Below, one piece after another: positions 1-12,906 of a stretch of 64,000 bases of DNA. The position numbers and the translations under genes are program-made. The notes beneath the pieces are model-generated. The model made no database searches and had not been told where the DNA came from. It worked only from the letters and a program-made list of their open reading frames with translations. The stretch comes from Prunus persica (Eukaryota > Streptophyta > Magnoliopsida > Rosales > Rosaceae). Location: positions 22,436,442-22,500,441 of the forward strand of contig NC_034016.1 of the NCBI RefSeq assembly GCF_000346465.2, in the 5' to 3' direction. How positions within the stretch are numbered: the stretch's first letter is position 1; the number at the start of each line of letters is the position of its first letter.

Positions 1-176
1 TCATGATCTGTATCCTATGATATTGTTGTATTTTACTTTAAATTGGAGAATTACTCTTGAATATCATCTGTTTTTGTTGATAAACCATCTCATGTATCTA
101 ATTCACCATTCAAGCTTTTAAATTCCCATATAAAGTTTCATGCATAAGAATTTAATTTCTCTATTTTCAAATTCAG

Positions 177-2342
177 CCAGGAAATCTCCTAAGATGTTAT
201 GGTCTGCGCTTTGTTACTTCATCGATAGAGAAGAAGGAACTGACTGCTAAAACTGAGAAAGATCAAGTGTCAGCTGAAATTCAAGAAACAGAGAAAAACC
301 TAGAGGAAGACAGGGAAGAAGATGCAGAAGGGAAGGAGAAGGAGCAAAAGAACAACGGATATCGAATAAGTGCATCTGCTGCTTATCAGATTGCTGCTTC
401 TGCAGCTTCCTATCTGCATTCTCATACAAGGAGCATACTTCCATCCAAATGTTCAGAGGCTGAGACTGAGACTGATAAAAACTCACCTGAAGAAAGCAGT
501 GGAAGAAGTGACGTTGTTAATAGGATGAACTCAGAAGTGGTTTCTTTAATGGCAACCACTGACTCAGTGACAGCTGTGGTTGCTGCAAAGGAAGAAGTAA
601 AGCAGGCTGTTGCAGATGACTTAAATTCAACATGTTCATCACCTTGCGAGTGGTTTATATGTGATGACGATCAAAGAGGCACCAGATTCTTTGTCATTCA
701 GGTATGCAGACTGATAATTTGTTTCATATTTCCTCCCGCTATAGGTTTATAGGCATTTGCCAGAGGGGCCTGCCTTATTCTCTTTACAATATTTATGTAT
801 CTCAAATGCTTAAGCATGTTGGGGCTTTTAGAATAATTTTCTGTCTATTAGCGGTTAAAACAAAGGGCACACATTGTATATTCTCAGATGGCTAGTTTTG
901 CCTTTTTTCCCAATTATATGATTTACTTGTTAGCTCATTTTATTTCATAATATTTGGTATCTTTTCTATATTTGACTTTAAATATTTTTTATTTGCAGGG
1001 TTCTGAATCACTGGCATCCTGGCAAGCAAATCTACTTTTTGAGCCCATTCAGTTTGAGGTTAATCCTTTCACAATATGTTTAGTTTTTCTAGTTTTAGTA
1101 TCTACTCTGTTTGTGAGAGGTCATTGAGATAAAAAAACAAAGATGTTGATGCTTCAAATGAACTGTTCTGAGGGAGATTGATGAATACTTTTAGTTGAGT
1201 ACTTATTGAATGCATCTGCTTTTTCTAGGGACTGGATGTGCTTGTGCATAGAGGCATATATGAGGCTGCGAAAGGGATTTATGAACAGATGCTGCCTGAA
1301 GTCCATGCCCATCTCAAATCTCGTGGTGACCATGCAACCTTTCGTTTTACTGGGCATTCTTTAGGGGGAAGCTTAGCACTACTAATAAATCTCATGTTGC
1401 TTATACGACTTGAAGTGCCAATTTCTTCATTACTTCCTGTTATTACTTTTGGTGCGCCATCCATCATGTGTGGAGGTGATCAACTGCTTCGCAAACTTGG
1501 ATTACCACGGAGTCATGTTCAGGCTATTACGTTGCACAGAGACATTGTACCCCGTGCATTCTCTTGCAATTATCCAAATCATGTGGCAGAGCTTCTCAAG
1601 GCTTTAAATGGGAACTTTCGGAATCTTCCCTGTCTCAATAACCAGGTAGAACTTGTACTCTTTCAGAAAGATCAAACCAGGAGAATAGAATAACATTGAG
1701 TCAATTCTTTCATTGTTCCCCTGCATCTGATATATCTGATCATTTTCGTATTTTAAAAAACAGAAGCTATTGTATTCTCCAATGGGGGAGCTCCTGATTC
1801 TTCAACCAGATGAAAAATTCTCGCCAAACCATCACCTTCTTCCTTCAGGCAGTGGTCTATATCTTCTAAGCTGTCCGTTATCAGATGCCAATGATGCAGA
1901 GAAGCAGCTCCAAGCTGCACGGTTGGTATTCTTAAACTCACCACACCCACTTGAGATCCTAAGTGATCGGTCTGCGTATGGTTCGGAAGGAACCATTCAA
2001 AGAGATCATGACGTGAATTCATACTTAAAATCTGTTCGTGAGGTGATTCGCCAAGAGCTTAACCAGATGAGGAAGGCCAGGAGACAGCAGCGCCGCAAGG
2101 TTTGGTGGCCCCTCGTAGCTGCCCGTAGTGTGCATGGAGGTCTGATTGTGGGAAGGCCTGTTGCATCATTCAATATGGGGCACGAGCAGTTCAACTTTTC
2201 TGGCATGCTACAAACGGGAAAAGAGTCGTTGAAACAGTTCAGTAGGCTGGTTGCATTGCAGCATATGCATTTGTTTGTGTTGCTTCTGGTACCTGCACGA
2301 CTGTTACTGTTGGGGGCATACAGCATGATCAGTTTGCGGTGA
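177..2342 (+). CDS. PLIP2: Plastid lipase, class-3 lipase family (PLIP2-like), 3' part only
   Basis: This is the C-terminal part of a plant class-3 (alpha/beta-hydrolase) lipase of the PLIP family, whose members are plastid phospholipases that release polyunsaturated acyl groups from thylakoid lipids (family knowledge). The exons I read are 177-701, 999-1058, 1229-1645 and 1764-2342, all in one phase with GT..AG introns. Positions 1-176 are intron and the 5' exons lie outside the window. Visible motifs are the Ser nucleophile elbow GHSLGGS in exon 3, the Asp region HRDIVPRAF, a candidate catalytic His in QRDHDVNSY, and the family-typical segments YGLRFVTSS and [14 protein letters not shown] basic run (RKARRQQRR) and a hydrophobic stretch ([15 protein letters not shown]) end the protein. 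The PLIP2 assignment rather than PLIP1 or PLIP3 rests on apparent synteny with At1g02660. The family call is firm, the subtype is not. Confidence 0.88.
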
Positions 2343-4064
2343 CCAGTGTGAGGTTGGCACACAAGTGAAGATTGTGATTACTTTGGCTAAGATAGTTGGA
2401 AAGGAACTTGGAAGGGTTGTGGGAATGGCTGGGCAGACAATTAGATGATTCTTTATTCATCTTTCTTCCTTAAATAGAAAGCAATCCAATGATATGATCC
2501 AAGGTGTACGTTTGTTTGTTTGTTTTTTTTTTCACATTTTTGAGAGATGATAAATGCGGAGGTGGTATGTACAGAAAATAGCATGACATCAATGGGGCAT
2601 AGAAAGGAAATATTAGTGGTACTCGAATATTGTTTGTATGTTGTTTTCTTTTTGGCCTAAAATTCTTGTGAGGGTTAGCTCCAGTCTGGTGAAATTGATG
2701 CGACTCACTCAACAATGATCATTGATCTGTAAGTTTATCCAAGTGTGGAAGCAAAAAGCAATAAGCAATGTGGAAAAAAGATTTGAAAACGAGATGTTTG
2801 ACTGACTGACTTATGTACACCATTTTGAGTCGTATTGAACGCGATGGAGTTCCAAATCCAATCCAACAACATGCATAGACAGATAATAAATAATGATATG
2901 ATAATAATAAATGAGAAAATTCATCTCATATGAATGGATGCTACGTTATAGTGATATTCACGTTTACGCGCGTGCAAAATGACGTCAAAATTGAGGAGAG
3001 TAGTCAAGGAGAAGAAGAAGCCAGAGCACAAGTCAGTTGGGTTGGGTTGGGTTGGGTGCGTGACAAATTGACAATAACATTGAGCCGGAGCTGGAGAAGG
3101 GGGACAAAATAGGTGTCTGTATGTGTGAGCCAGTGCTAGTATTCTGCTGCCCGGTCCAAAATGGCTGGGTAAAGTTCCTTCCTTCGTAATAATACCTACC
3201 TCTGCATATCCATCCAACGCAGCCCAGCCCACCAGGCTGTTAATGTGTCTGACAAAGAATTAATGTATTTGCCCATAGTATAGTATACATATACGTACAA
3301 CAAGTACATATATAATTTATAAATGTGAGTACACACTAACTACAAAATGTCTACACATTACAGTATACTTACTTACCATACCCACCTCCACTCAAATGCC
3401 CAAAATATAGTTGCAAGTTTTAGATTACATATTTAATACCAGTTAAGTTAGGCAGTCAGTTAGTTAGTTAGCACTGCCATGTCATCTATTGTTGAGTATC
3501 CTCTTTTTTGAAAAAGAAAGAGCTGGGCTGCAAATGCTATTGTTGAGTATCCTTGTCAAACTAGTGTGAGACATTCGGAAGGTTGGAGATGCCTCGGACA
3601 GTGTATACAGAAAAACTGAATTCCATACATGTTAATGTTAGGGCACATTACAATGATTTTAGCATGTAACCAAATCCAATTTCAGTTTAGCAGTGATTGT
3701 TATTACTGCTAAAGTAAAAGAAACAGTTTTGGGCTATTCCAATCCCCTTCAGTCAATATAGGGTCAGGGCAACAGACTCCGGCTGACGCATGAGTAAAAA
3801 TAACCAAACAATAACGCAGCATATCATCTTCATTATAAACTCACATTTCCACTGGTCATATCATATGACACACTGCTTAGAGCATTATATTTCATAGACA
3901 AAAAGGAGATAATCATATTCTTGTACATATAACGTTGAATCAAACTGAGAAGAAAGCATAGAGAGCCCTACTACTTTATTCAATCCCCTATCCCCAATCC
4001 TCAAAACAAAAGGAAACTTGGGGTTTTTTTTCGTTTTCTTCTTTTCCTTCCTTGTTTTATTTGG
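2343..4064. other. Convergent intergenic spacer between the lipase and TMEM205-like genes
   Basis: No gene is visible here. The first few hundred bases should hold the lipase 3' UTR and the last hundred that of the minus-strand gene, since the two genes point towards each other. A short (GGTTG)n run lies at 3037-3058. The rest is AT-rich sequence with short chance ORFs only. Confidence 0.6.
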
Positions 4065-4446
4065 TTACAGATTAAGTTTACTAGCCAAGTACCATGAGTG
4101 CATAGCAAGGCTGCCAAAGGCCATGATGTTGGCTAGAGATGATAACCCATGAATCATCCCAAATTTCTTATTCATGGCTGCTAGTTTTGGGTTTACCTTT
4201 GCCACTTGCACATTTTTCGACCATCCAACTTCTTCCCCAATGTTCTGTTCCCTCTCCACCTTATGCCTTTGCTTCATCATCTGCACCACAATTACAATTA
4301 ACAGAGCACCATCACATGCTGCTATACAAACATGTGCAATCAGAGCAATTTCTAGTTATGATCAAAACAAATTACCAGTCTCATTGTTATATGCGTGTCA
4401 GCTACTAACAAAATGTAACAAAATAAACACACAAACAGGTTTTTAT

Positions 4447-4486
<40 letters not shown>

Positions 4487-5719
4487 CTTCCATTGAGGGA
4501 TCCCTCAAATAAGCTTATTTGAGAGACACTCCTTGTAGGCCCCACTCCGGATTGTATTTCACTAATCCAAACCGTCTATTTTGTAGATACTCATTCAAAG
4601 ATCATCTCTACAAAAAATCACTTGAATCCGATATCATTTGACCACTCAATTAAGTTATTGAAATTTTAGCATTTTCTTGAAGCACCGTGTTCATTGATTT
4701 TGTAAGACATAATTAGATGTCGAAACGGTTTCCGATTTGTCTAATTTTTTGTAAGGATGATCTATGAATGAAGACCTAAAAAATAGATAGTTTGGATCAT
4801 TGAGAAAAAAATTGTAGGGTACCCTAAAGGGCGTCCCTCAAATAAAATTATTTGAGGGATCCCTCAATAGAAGGGGACTGTATATATATATATATACATG
4901 TTTGGTAAAACAAGCACTAATTTGAATTTGAACCTAACACACAGTCACAGATTGGTTTTAGTTTTGCCTGTCGAGAGACAAGAATGAAAAATCTGGTAGC
5001 TAGGCCAATATTTTGTCAAGTTATGGAATAAAATGCACATGATTTAGCAATTATCAAGTAGCAGCTGGCAAGTGGCAATTAACACTCAGCAAGTAGCAAT
5101 TAGCAAGGAGCAATTAACAAAGACACATTAAAAGAAGGAAAGAGTAGAGAGTAAATGTCACCTCGACGGTCATGGGTGTGAAGACAAACAAATTGGTGAG
5201 ATTGAAGGCCAAGGAAGAGAGCAAAAAGCCGAGCTGGTACTTCTCAGCAACAGAAGAAGAGTTCCAGGGATGCAAATACCCAAACGAGGCTACTGATACT
5301 GCACAGCAGATCCCCACCATTGAGAAATACGCTGGAAACATCTTGCTTTGAAGATTGCCAAACTGATGCCTCGGAAGATTCCTAATTTCAATAATAACCA
5401 CAAATCCCATCCCATCCAATCCAAATCAATTTCCTTCCAAGAAAATTGAAAAAAAAAAAATGGAAATGGAAAAAATGAGGTGAAGAAAATAAAAGGTGAC
5501 CTACTTGAACATGATGATGCCGCCGATGAAGGTAACCCAGAGAGCCGCACCGAAAGCGGTGGAGAAGGTGAGGAGATGGGCCAGTTTTAGGTAGGTGGAG
5601 AGGGTTGGTGAATTCAGACCATCCGATTTGGATCCAAAGGTCTCCGGGGAGAAAATCACTCCGATGGCTAAGAAAGCCACGGCTGCTAGGAATCGAGTCA
5701 ACCAAGCCATCTCGCTCAA
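4065..5719 (-). CDS. TMEM205 / DUF4149-like small membrane protein
   Basis: A three-exon minus-strand gene: exon 1 5505-5719 (ATG at 5719), exon 2 5162-5381, exon 3 4065-4280. Splices are GT..AG and the joined frame gives 216 aa. The N-terminus has hydrophobic segments (LTRFLAAVAFLAIGVIF and a second in exon 1), then KNLPRHQFGNLQSKMFP across the exon 1/2 junction, two further hydrophobic segments in exon 2, the signature FTPMTVE followed by MMKQRHKVEREQ across the exon 2/3 junction, and a last hydrophobic segment near the C-terminus. This is the TMEM205/DUF4149 pattern. The biochemical role of the plant proteins is not established. Some plant relatives carry an N-terminal LEA-like region before this domain; here the ATG sits directly at the domain start. 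Intron 2 contains a 399 bp MITE (4482-4880). The gene diverges from the BRCT gene on its right. Confidence 0.85.
4482..4880. mobile_element. MITE copy 1 with inverted ends, in intron 2 of the TMEM205-like gene
   Basis: A 399 bp AT-rich non-autonomous element. Its left end (4482 onward) contains TTGAGGGATCCCTCAAATAA and its right end (up to 4880) carries the inverse complement, so the terminal inverted repeats are imperfect and about 50 bp long, each containing a small internal palindrome. It has no coding capacity. Both flanks are (TA)n tracts, which hides any target-site duplication and suggests insertion into TA-rich sites. A second copy at 33537-33935 differs at about 15 positions by eye. 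The superfamily is unresolved. Confidence 0.85.
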
Positions 5720-6027
5720 TTCAAATTTTGCAAACCCAAAGGCTTTTTTATTTTTTAGGGTTTTAGTGGTTTTTGAAGGAAGACGAGAAGACCACCAAAC
5801 CCAACAACGAACGATTGAACTCGATACAAGGACCCCGGACCCGTAAGCAAAGCTTTACCAACTAGTACCGCAAGTGCCACACAGCCTCACTCTTCTCTTC
5901 TCCTATACTGGAGTTGATTGAATTGTCGTCGAATACATGGAATGGGTCTTACTCATTGATGATCCTTCGATTTACCAAACTCATCCAGCGGGCGGTTGGT
6001 GATTCACCTAACACAAGTTTAGTTATC

Positions 6028-6402
6028 ATGGGCTTCGGTTCGGGCTCCGTGTTGTTCGTCTTCTCTCGTGGGCAGCGACACGTGTTCAATATTTGTCATC
6101 CCGTAGATTCCACGTGGAGCACTCACGAAATTTAGTCCTCCATCCCGCCACTGCACTAAAATCACAAAATAGTTTTAGTTCCCTTCCCTCCCTTCTCTCT
6201 CCCGCTTTTACTTACAAATATGATCACAAAAAATATTAAATTAATAACCTTTTTTTTTTGGGCCAAGCATAAATAATAATAGTCATTTCATTTCATTTGC
6301 CTCAGTACTTCCTCCACAAGTTTTGTTTTAGTTTTAGGCTCTTGAATCACTCATCATCACACCTCACCTTGTTCTATCTTCTTGAGGTTAGATTAGGTTA
6401 GG
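6028..6402. promoter_or_regulatory. Duplicated promoter module, copy A (two G-boxes)
   Basis: This 375 bp block is repeated in the same orientation at 6816-7212. It carries two CACGTG G-box cores at 6079-6084 and 6111-6116, spaced 32 bp start to start, followed by a pyrimidine-rich stretch and a conserved tail (CCTCCACAAGTTT, then CACACCTCACCTTGTT). It lies about 310 bp upstream of the start codon of the minus-strand TMEM205-like gene. The G-box is a known bZIP/bHLH target class; function here is inferred. This copy also has a T10-GGGCC tract near 6250-6264 that copy B lacks. Confidence 0.75.
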
Positions 6403-6430
6403 CATTTGGTCCCTTTTTATTTTTCATTTT

Positions 6431-6580
6431 GGGTGTGAGAATGTGAATATGAAAATGTTCCATATTGGAAAGTTAGAAAATTTTGTAAAAACTTTTGTGT
6501 TGGGCTATTTCACAGCCCTTGTTAAGTTTCTCAACTTTCTAATGTGGACATTTCATCTTCACATTCTCACATTCCCCCGC
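6431..6580. repeat. Fold-back (inverted-repeat) element between the two promoter copies
   Basis: The arms at about 6433-6478 and 6525-6575 are imperfect inverted complements (left GTGAGAATGTGAATATGAAA; right complement reads GTGAGAATGTGAAGATGAAA), separated by about 50 bp. No ORF is present. It looks like a short MITE or solo end of a larger transposon. No target-site duplication could be fixed. Confidence 0.6.
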
Positions 6581-6815
6581 ATATAAGGGTGTATATTAGT
6601 TCGAAACCAACACAATCTTACCAATCTGCATTTGATCCAACATAAATTGAATTATAATTTTTTCAATTCAATCCGATTTCATTCCATTAATATTTGATTG
6701 GATTGAATTATCCGTGATTGCACTGTTAAACAAGTGCAAGATCATGATTGCACTGTTAAACAACCACAAAAACTCATTTAGGCTTCGGACAGAAATAGCA
6801 GATAACGGTTTCATT

Positions 6816-7212
6816 ATGGGCTTCGGACTTGTTATCATTTGGGTTTCTGGGCTCTCTTCTCGTAGGCAGTGACACGTGTTCAACATCTGTCATGCGGTAG
6901 ATTACACGTGGAGCACTCGCACAATTTAGTCCTCCCGCCACTGCACCAAAATCAAAAAAAGAAAAAAGAAAACAGAATTTGAGTTCCCTCCCTCCTTCTC
7001 TCTCCCGCTTTTTTTTATTTATAGATAAACCAAAAATAATAAATAATTTCATTTCCCCCAATTAGTCAGTCAGTCTTCCTCCACAAGTTTCGTTTTGGGC
7101 TTTTAGCAAGAGACGACAGAGCAGAAAGAAGCATTTGTCTTCTCCAGCCTTTGAATCACTATCACACCTCACCTTGTTTTATTTTTCTGAGGTTAGGTTT
7201 GGTTAGGGTAGG
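6816..7212. promoter_or_regulatory. Duplicated promoter module, copy B (two G-boxes), proximal to the BRCT gene
   Basis: Direct repeat of copy A (6028-6402). Its two CACGTG cores are at 6873-6878 and 6905-6910, again exactly 32 bp apart, followed by the same pyrimidine-rich block and conserved tail. It ends about 60 bp before the BRCT start codon at 7272, so it probably holds that gene's core promoter and 5' UTR. Confidence 0.75.
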
Positions 7213-7271
7213 CTTTTGGGGATGTATTAAGTGTATAACTTGTGAGAGAGAGTGTTGAGATTCAGATTTCA

Positions 7272-7365
7272 ATGTCGGAGGGCAATTCTCCGTCGAAAAC
7301 GTTTCTCGGCGTCCGTTTCATTCTCTTGGGATTCGACCCCCTTCACGAGCAAAAGGTCCTCCTTC

Positions 7366-7407
<42 letters not shown>

Positions 7408-10400
7408 AAGTTACAAGTTAGAAATTTCAAATTTCCATGTATTACACGTATATTATGTTATGCCCTTGTTCACTTTTGTGTTAATTGATATGGCGTAGGT
7501 TCGATCTAAGCTTGTGGGTTGTGGCGCAGTGGATGTCGGCCACTATTCCCCGAATTGCAGTCATGTGGTTGTGGATAAAACTGTGTTTGTAAGTCGATTT
7601 TCTTGTCATTGCTTCTCAAGTTACAATTTTGACGTTTTAACTTTATGCTACTATATGTTTGCTCCTACAATTTTTGTTATAATTGAAATGTAATACTGTT
7701 TTTGCATTGGAATTATCTGGTGCGTAGGATGATCCCATATGTGTTGCTGCTCGAAATGACGGCAAAACACTTGTCACGGCTTTATGGGTTCATCATAGTT
7801 TTGATGTCGGAGTGCCCGTTGAGTCTACTTCTGTGAGTTTTCTATCCCGTCTTTCTCACTCTGATTTGCCTTATCATTTTACAATCATACCATTCATTCT
7901 GCCCCTTTCTTTTGTTTTTCCGAATCTAGCTTCTTCAACATGTCCCCATTCCCAGTGACGCTTGCCACTTATTCATTTGACTAATACTGTAAGCTAAGCA
8001 ATGTTTATTAAGAACGCATAGCTTCAAAACATTTTCACGAAATCCTTATATATTACTATTTGCACACTGTTTCGTATTTATAATAGTCGTTGCACAGATT
8101 ATATACAGACCTCTTAAAGATTTGAATGGTATTCCGGATGCCAAGAGTTTAATTGTATGCTTGACTGGATATCAGCGACAAGATAGAGATGACATTATGG
8201 TACACATTTCTACTTTTTTGTAACTTCTGATACAGGCCCTATTGGAGAGTTGTTTCATGAGTATACCCTGTCTCATGATTTCTTTCTGTTTTCTTTATCA
8301 GACAATGGTGGGTTTAATGGGTGCTCAATTTTCTAAGCCCTTGGTGGCAAACAAAGTCACTCATCTCATATGCTACAAATTTGAGGGTATGGTTTTCTTT
8401 TATTTCCTGTGATGAATTCTTCTTCAGCTCTTTACATTTTGTACTTCTATGTCAAAAGTGCTTAAATGGTATAGAACAACTTCTTGTTATATCTGAAGGG
8501 GAGAAGTATGAACTTGCCAAGAAAATCCCAAAGATAAAGCTGGTCAACCATCACTGGTTGGAAGATTGGTAAGTTCATGTTTTCTTCATTCTCTTATGTT
8601 TTCAAATTCTGATATTAGGTGATGTCTTTTCAGAATGTTACAATATGAAAAAGTTGCCACCATCATGAATTATTATTATTTCCTATCTAAGATCCTTTAT
8701 AAATGCTTCAGCTTAAGGGATTGGGCGCTCCTTCCTGAAGATGATTATAACAAGAGGTGAGTTGGTTGTGTGTACACTTTGGAAATAACTTGTTCTTTAT
8801 ATGTCTGCCAATGTTCGTGCTGAACTCTCACTCTCTCTCTCGACAGTGGCTATGAGATGGAGATGATGGAAGCTGAGGCTAGAGATTCAGAAGATGAGGC
8901 CGAAAACACCATTATGAAGCAATCTGGGGGGAGAAACATGTATAAGAGTCCTATTAATATAAAAAGTCCCCCAGCAACATCTGGAATGCCTAAATCAGAA
9001 GGAGACGTGCCTAAGGTTCCCATGAATTTTTATAATGCTATGGACCATGTATCGATTCCTCAGAATGAGAATAAATTAGGTCAAGCCTCAAGCTTTTCTA
9101 ATGCTTACGTTTCCAACGGAGTAAGCTGTCAGAATGCATGCAAATTTAGGGATGGTACAGATGGTGAGCTAAATGACCAACATCACAGAACTCCAGATCC
9201 TAAGGTGAGAGATGATTTGACATCTAATTTTGGAACTGCTGAAAGGCCTGCTCATTCTGCTAGGACCCTAAGCTACTCAAGGCAAACCCCATTGAAGTCA
9301 ACACTTCCACTGCACGTGGGAGATAAATCAAGCAATGGAAGTGTGTCTTCTAAAGTACCCATTTGCAAATCAAATGCCAAATTTGGTTTAGCCTCTTATA
9401 CCTTTAAGGCAGATCAAGAAAATTACAAAATTGACTCCAGTTGTGTTGAAGTCCCCTTAAAAAGAATTCATTCACAGAATGGAGAAGAATCAAGTGGTAT
9501 ATTGCCTCGGAAAAGGACGATGGATCTTTCTCATGATAGCTCCAAATCACAGAAGATGAATCATGATGCAGAAGCAGGCATTATTTGTAGTCCTTCATCA
9601 AGTGATAAATCTCCAAAAGCAAAGCCAACATCTATGGTTGATGGTTCATATGAGACTACTAGCCATTATGTCATCAGAAATGATGACCACTCTCTGGATA
9701 AGACTGTCAATTTGAATGCTGTAGAAAGCTCATATGCTGGTACTTCACCAATCAAATCATCTACTGTTATCTGGAAGCCATTGGCATGTGATCTGCCTTT
9801 CTCTGCAACTGTGACCTCTGAGACAGCGGAAGATGGAAATGGCAACAAGAAAACACCTCCAACAACTTTTCAAAGATCAACAAAGTCCAGCTTAACGAGC
9901 AAGGCTGGCATTGTAGATTGTGTTGTGGAAAAACCGACATTTGCAGTCAGCAAAACAGTGGAACTGCAAAATCAGCATCAAGATGTTGAGGGTCTGTCTT
10001 CAAATAACAAAAAGTCAGTGACTAATAATTCCAATGACCCTGCTAGTTTGAACTTGCTTAAATATGGAAATAATCACTTAGATACACAATCAGTAAGCAA
10101 GAGGACGATTTCCAAGAAGATCCTGGTTTCTAGGCCTAAGTTAACTTCTGCTAACCAAAAGGGGTCTGTGTGCTTAGGTGTAGATGCCTCCTTAAATGAT
10201 ACCACTTTTCATTTAAATTCAGGGGACCATGAGAAATCCCCTCTTGACATGCTTTATCCAGGTGCTACTGCGGAACCCCCAAAGGAGGTGGAGGGAAAAG
10301 ATGTTACCATGACTGCAGATGTTGCTGAGAATAATATTCAATCTATGGATGATGAAACTGAGGCTCCTGAGGAAGAAAGTGAACATAAGTTAGAGAATGT

Positions 10401-12321
10401 TCTTCATGAAGCAAAGGCTATAGGGGTTCAATCCACAAGTAAATGTGTCACTACTGAAGAGAAATCGGAAGGGATGCAGCAGATATCAGATCACTCTGAT
10501 GCCTGTGTTCATGGTGATGCAATGGCCTCAGCAGAAAATACAGATGGAAATGAACGAGAAACGACAGTTTCTGACAGGATTTCCTTGCTGGTTGAGTCAA
10601 GCTCAGAAGGAGACGGTGTCAAAGGAAAGAAGAACAAGGGGAAAAGGCGTGCTTTGGGTAAAACCAAGTTTAAAGCTGTTCCTGCTGTGGCTGATGTCAT
10701 GAAACCTAACAAATTTGTCTGTGATGAAGATACTCAGAATGAGAATATTGGGGAGACAGAGAAGGAACTGGAAAAAATAGTAGGCAAATCTAAGTGCCGT
10801 AGTGTGCCCAAAAATAAGTTAGAGAACTCTTCCAAAATGAAGGAAAACAGGCCGATTGTTTGTGGGGATCAATCTGTAAGTACGGCCGAACAGCAGGCAG
10901 GAAAATCAACTGTTAAATCTAATATAACTCCATTGAAGATAAATCAGACATCTGTAGAGACCAGTCCTAATTCTTCAATACCAGAGGGGAAGGCTCCAAG
11001 CAAAGTTAAAACTGAACCTGTATGGTTTATTTTGAGTGGGGACAAATTTCAAAGAAAGGACTTTCGGCAAGTTATCAGGTGTTTGAAAGGAAGATGTTGC
11101 CGTGATTCTCATCACTGGTCTTACCAGGCAACACACTTCATAGCTCCAGGTCCAATAAAGAGGACGGAGAAGTTTTTCGCTGCTACAGCATCTGGAAGGT
11201 ACATACCTTATATCATTACTGAAGCCCTTAAGGTCCTTTTTCTTGAGAAGTTTTGGGTCAGCTAATTGAATTTTTCCAGTGCAAATGGATGGTTTAACGT
11301 ATTCTATGTGAAGTGCAGGTGGATTCTTAAGAGTGATTATTTGGCAGCTAGTAATCAGGCAGGAAGATTTTTGGCAGAGGAACCTTATGAATGGCACCAG
11401 AATGGCCTTAGTGAAGACGGTGCAATCAATTTGGAGGCTCCAAGGAAGTGGCGGCTCTTGAGAGAGAGAACAGGCCATGGTGCCTTCCACGGAATGCGCA
11501 TTATCATATACGGTGAATGTATTGCACCACCTTTGGTATGTAGTATTTCCAAATTTAGTTTCATGTCTTACATTTTTCTGATACAGAAGCCTTAACTTTT
11601 GCCAAAAAAATTAGATATCTTTCAGAAATTATTTTTTCATACCGATGTGGGATATTATTGCCTGAAATGGATTGAAAGCTGACCAGAGAATAAGTTTTAC
11701 CCTGGTTGATTCATAAGCCATTGTTAACCAGAATATTCATAATGCACTTCTCATCTTCAACAGGATACTCTGAAGCGTGTTGTGAAGGCTGGTGACGGGA
11801 CAATATTGGCAACTTGTCCTCCTTACACTCGATTCCTTGACTCGGGGGTTGACTTTGCCATTGTCAGCCCAGGCATGCCACGGGTCGATATGTGGGTACA
11901 AGAGTTCTTGAAACATGAGATACCTTGCGTTGCAACAGATTACTTGGTTGAGTATGTGTGCAAACCTGGGTACCCACTTGAAAGACATGTGCTGCACAAT
12001 ACTCATGCATGGGCAGAAAATTCGTTTGGGAGGCTGCAGAGGAGGGCAGAAGAGATTGTCGAAGACATTTTTGCACCTCGGGATAATTCTGGTAGTAGTG
12101 ATATACCTTGCGTGGTTTGCGGATCTGTAGAGAGAGGAGAGGTAATGCTGATATGTGGCAACGAAAGCGGTTCTGTTGGCTGTGGGGTTGGTACTCATAT
12201 TGACTGCTGCAATCCGCCACTTGAGGTTGTTCCGGAGGGTGATTGGTTTTGTCCGAAGTGTAGTCGGAGCAAAAACAGCACCAGCTCTTCCAAGAAAAGG
12301 AAAAAGGGTAAGAGCAAATGA
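7272..12321 (+). CDS. BRCT-domain protein with C-terminal PHD finger (At4g02110-like)
   Basis: A nuclear protein of the plant family typified by Arabidopsis At4g02110, with BRCT phosphopeptide-binding repeats and a PHD zinc finger. It is presumably involved in chromatin or DNA-damage signalling; the role is not proven. Exons: 7272-7355, 7499-7588, 7728-7832, 8098-8199, 8302-8386, 8499-8568, 8712-8756, 8847-11198, 11319-11535 and 11764-12321, all GT..AG and in frame, giving 1235 aa. The ATG at 7272 is chosen because it opens directly into the first BRCT (TFLGVRFILLGFD). Two N-terminal BRCTs (about residues 10-195, second ending VNHHWLEDC) precede a long low-complexity Ser/Lys/Glu linker in exon 8. 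Further BRCT sequence begins at VWFILSGDKFQRKDF. The PHD C4HC3 ligands are C1166, C1169, C1181, C1190, H1195, C1198, C1213 and C1216, followed by a basic tail KKRKKGKSK likely to be a nuclear signal. Confidence 0.9.
7369..7403. repeat. (CT)n microsatellite in intron 1 of the BRCT gene
   Basis: About 17 uninterrupted CT units lie just after the first splice donor. Likely length-variable. Confidence 0.95.
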
Positions 12322-12906
12322 TTGTTCACTCTTCCCGGGAGCAATTTTTTTAATTTTATTTTGGTCTTGTAGATTAAGTTATGGAGTTGGTAGATTGATT
12401 AGCAATGCATTACTGTCAATTGCATCCTTTTTTTCTTTTTCTTTTTTCTGTTTACAGTTGGAGCCTTATTATTAGTGGCTTGTATAGGGGGTGTTGAAAT
12501 TGCAGTTTAATTTCGGAGGTGTGATTGTACGATGGCTTGATATGATGAATGCACAAAAGTTGTTTGTGCAGATGCTCTAACGCGCAAATGGGAAGGCAGT
12601 TGTTTTTGGTTTATGCATTGTTGTCAATGGACCGTGTTGGGCTAGCCCAGCCTAAATTTTATGAGCTTGAACTGCGCTAAATTTTAACGAGGAGAGTGAA
12701 AATATTTGACTGGGTCGGTACAAATAATTCAAAGCTTAGGCTCATGCTGGGGCTTGGGCTTTCTCAAGCCCACCAAGTTAGATCGGGCTGGACCTATTGG
12801 GGTGGGCTGAAATGAGCTCACTACATGTTTTGTTCCTCTCCCCCCCCCCCCCCTTCTTTTTTTCTCTATGCTCATAGTTCCCTTAGGCAAAAATAATAAA
12901 CAATCC

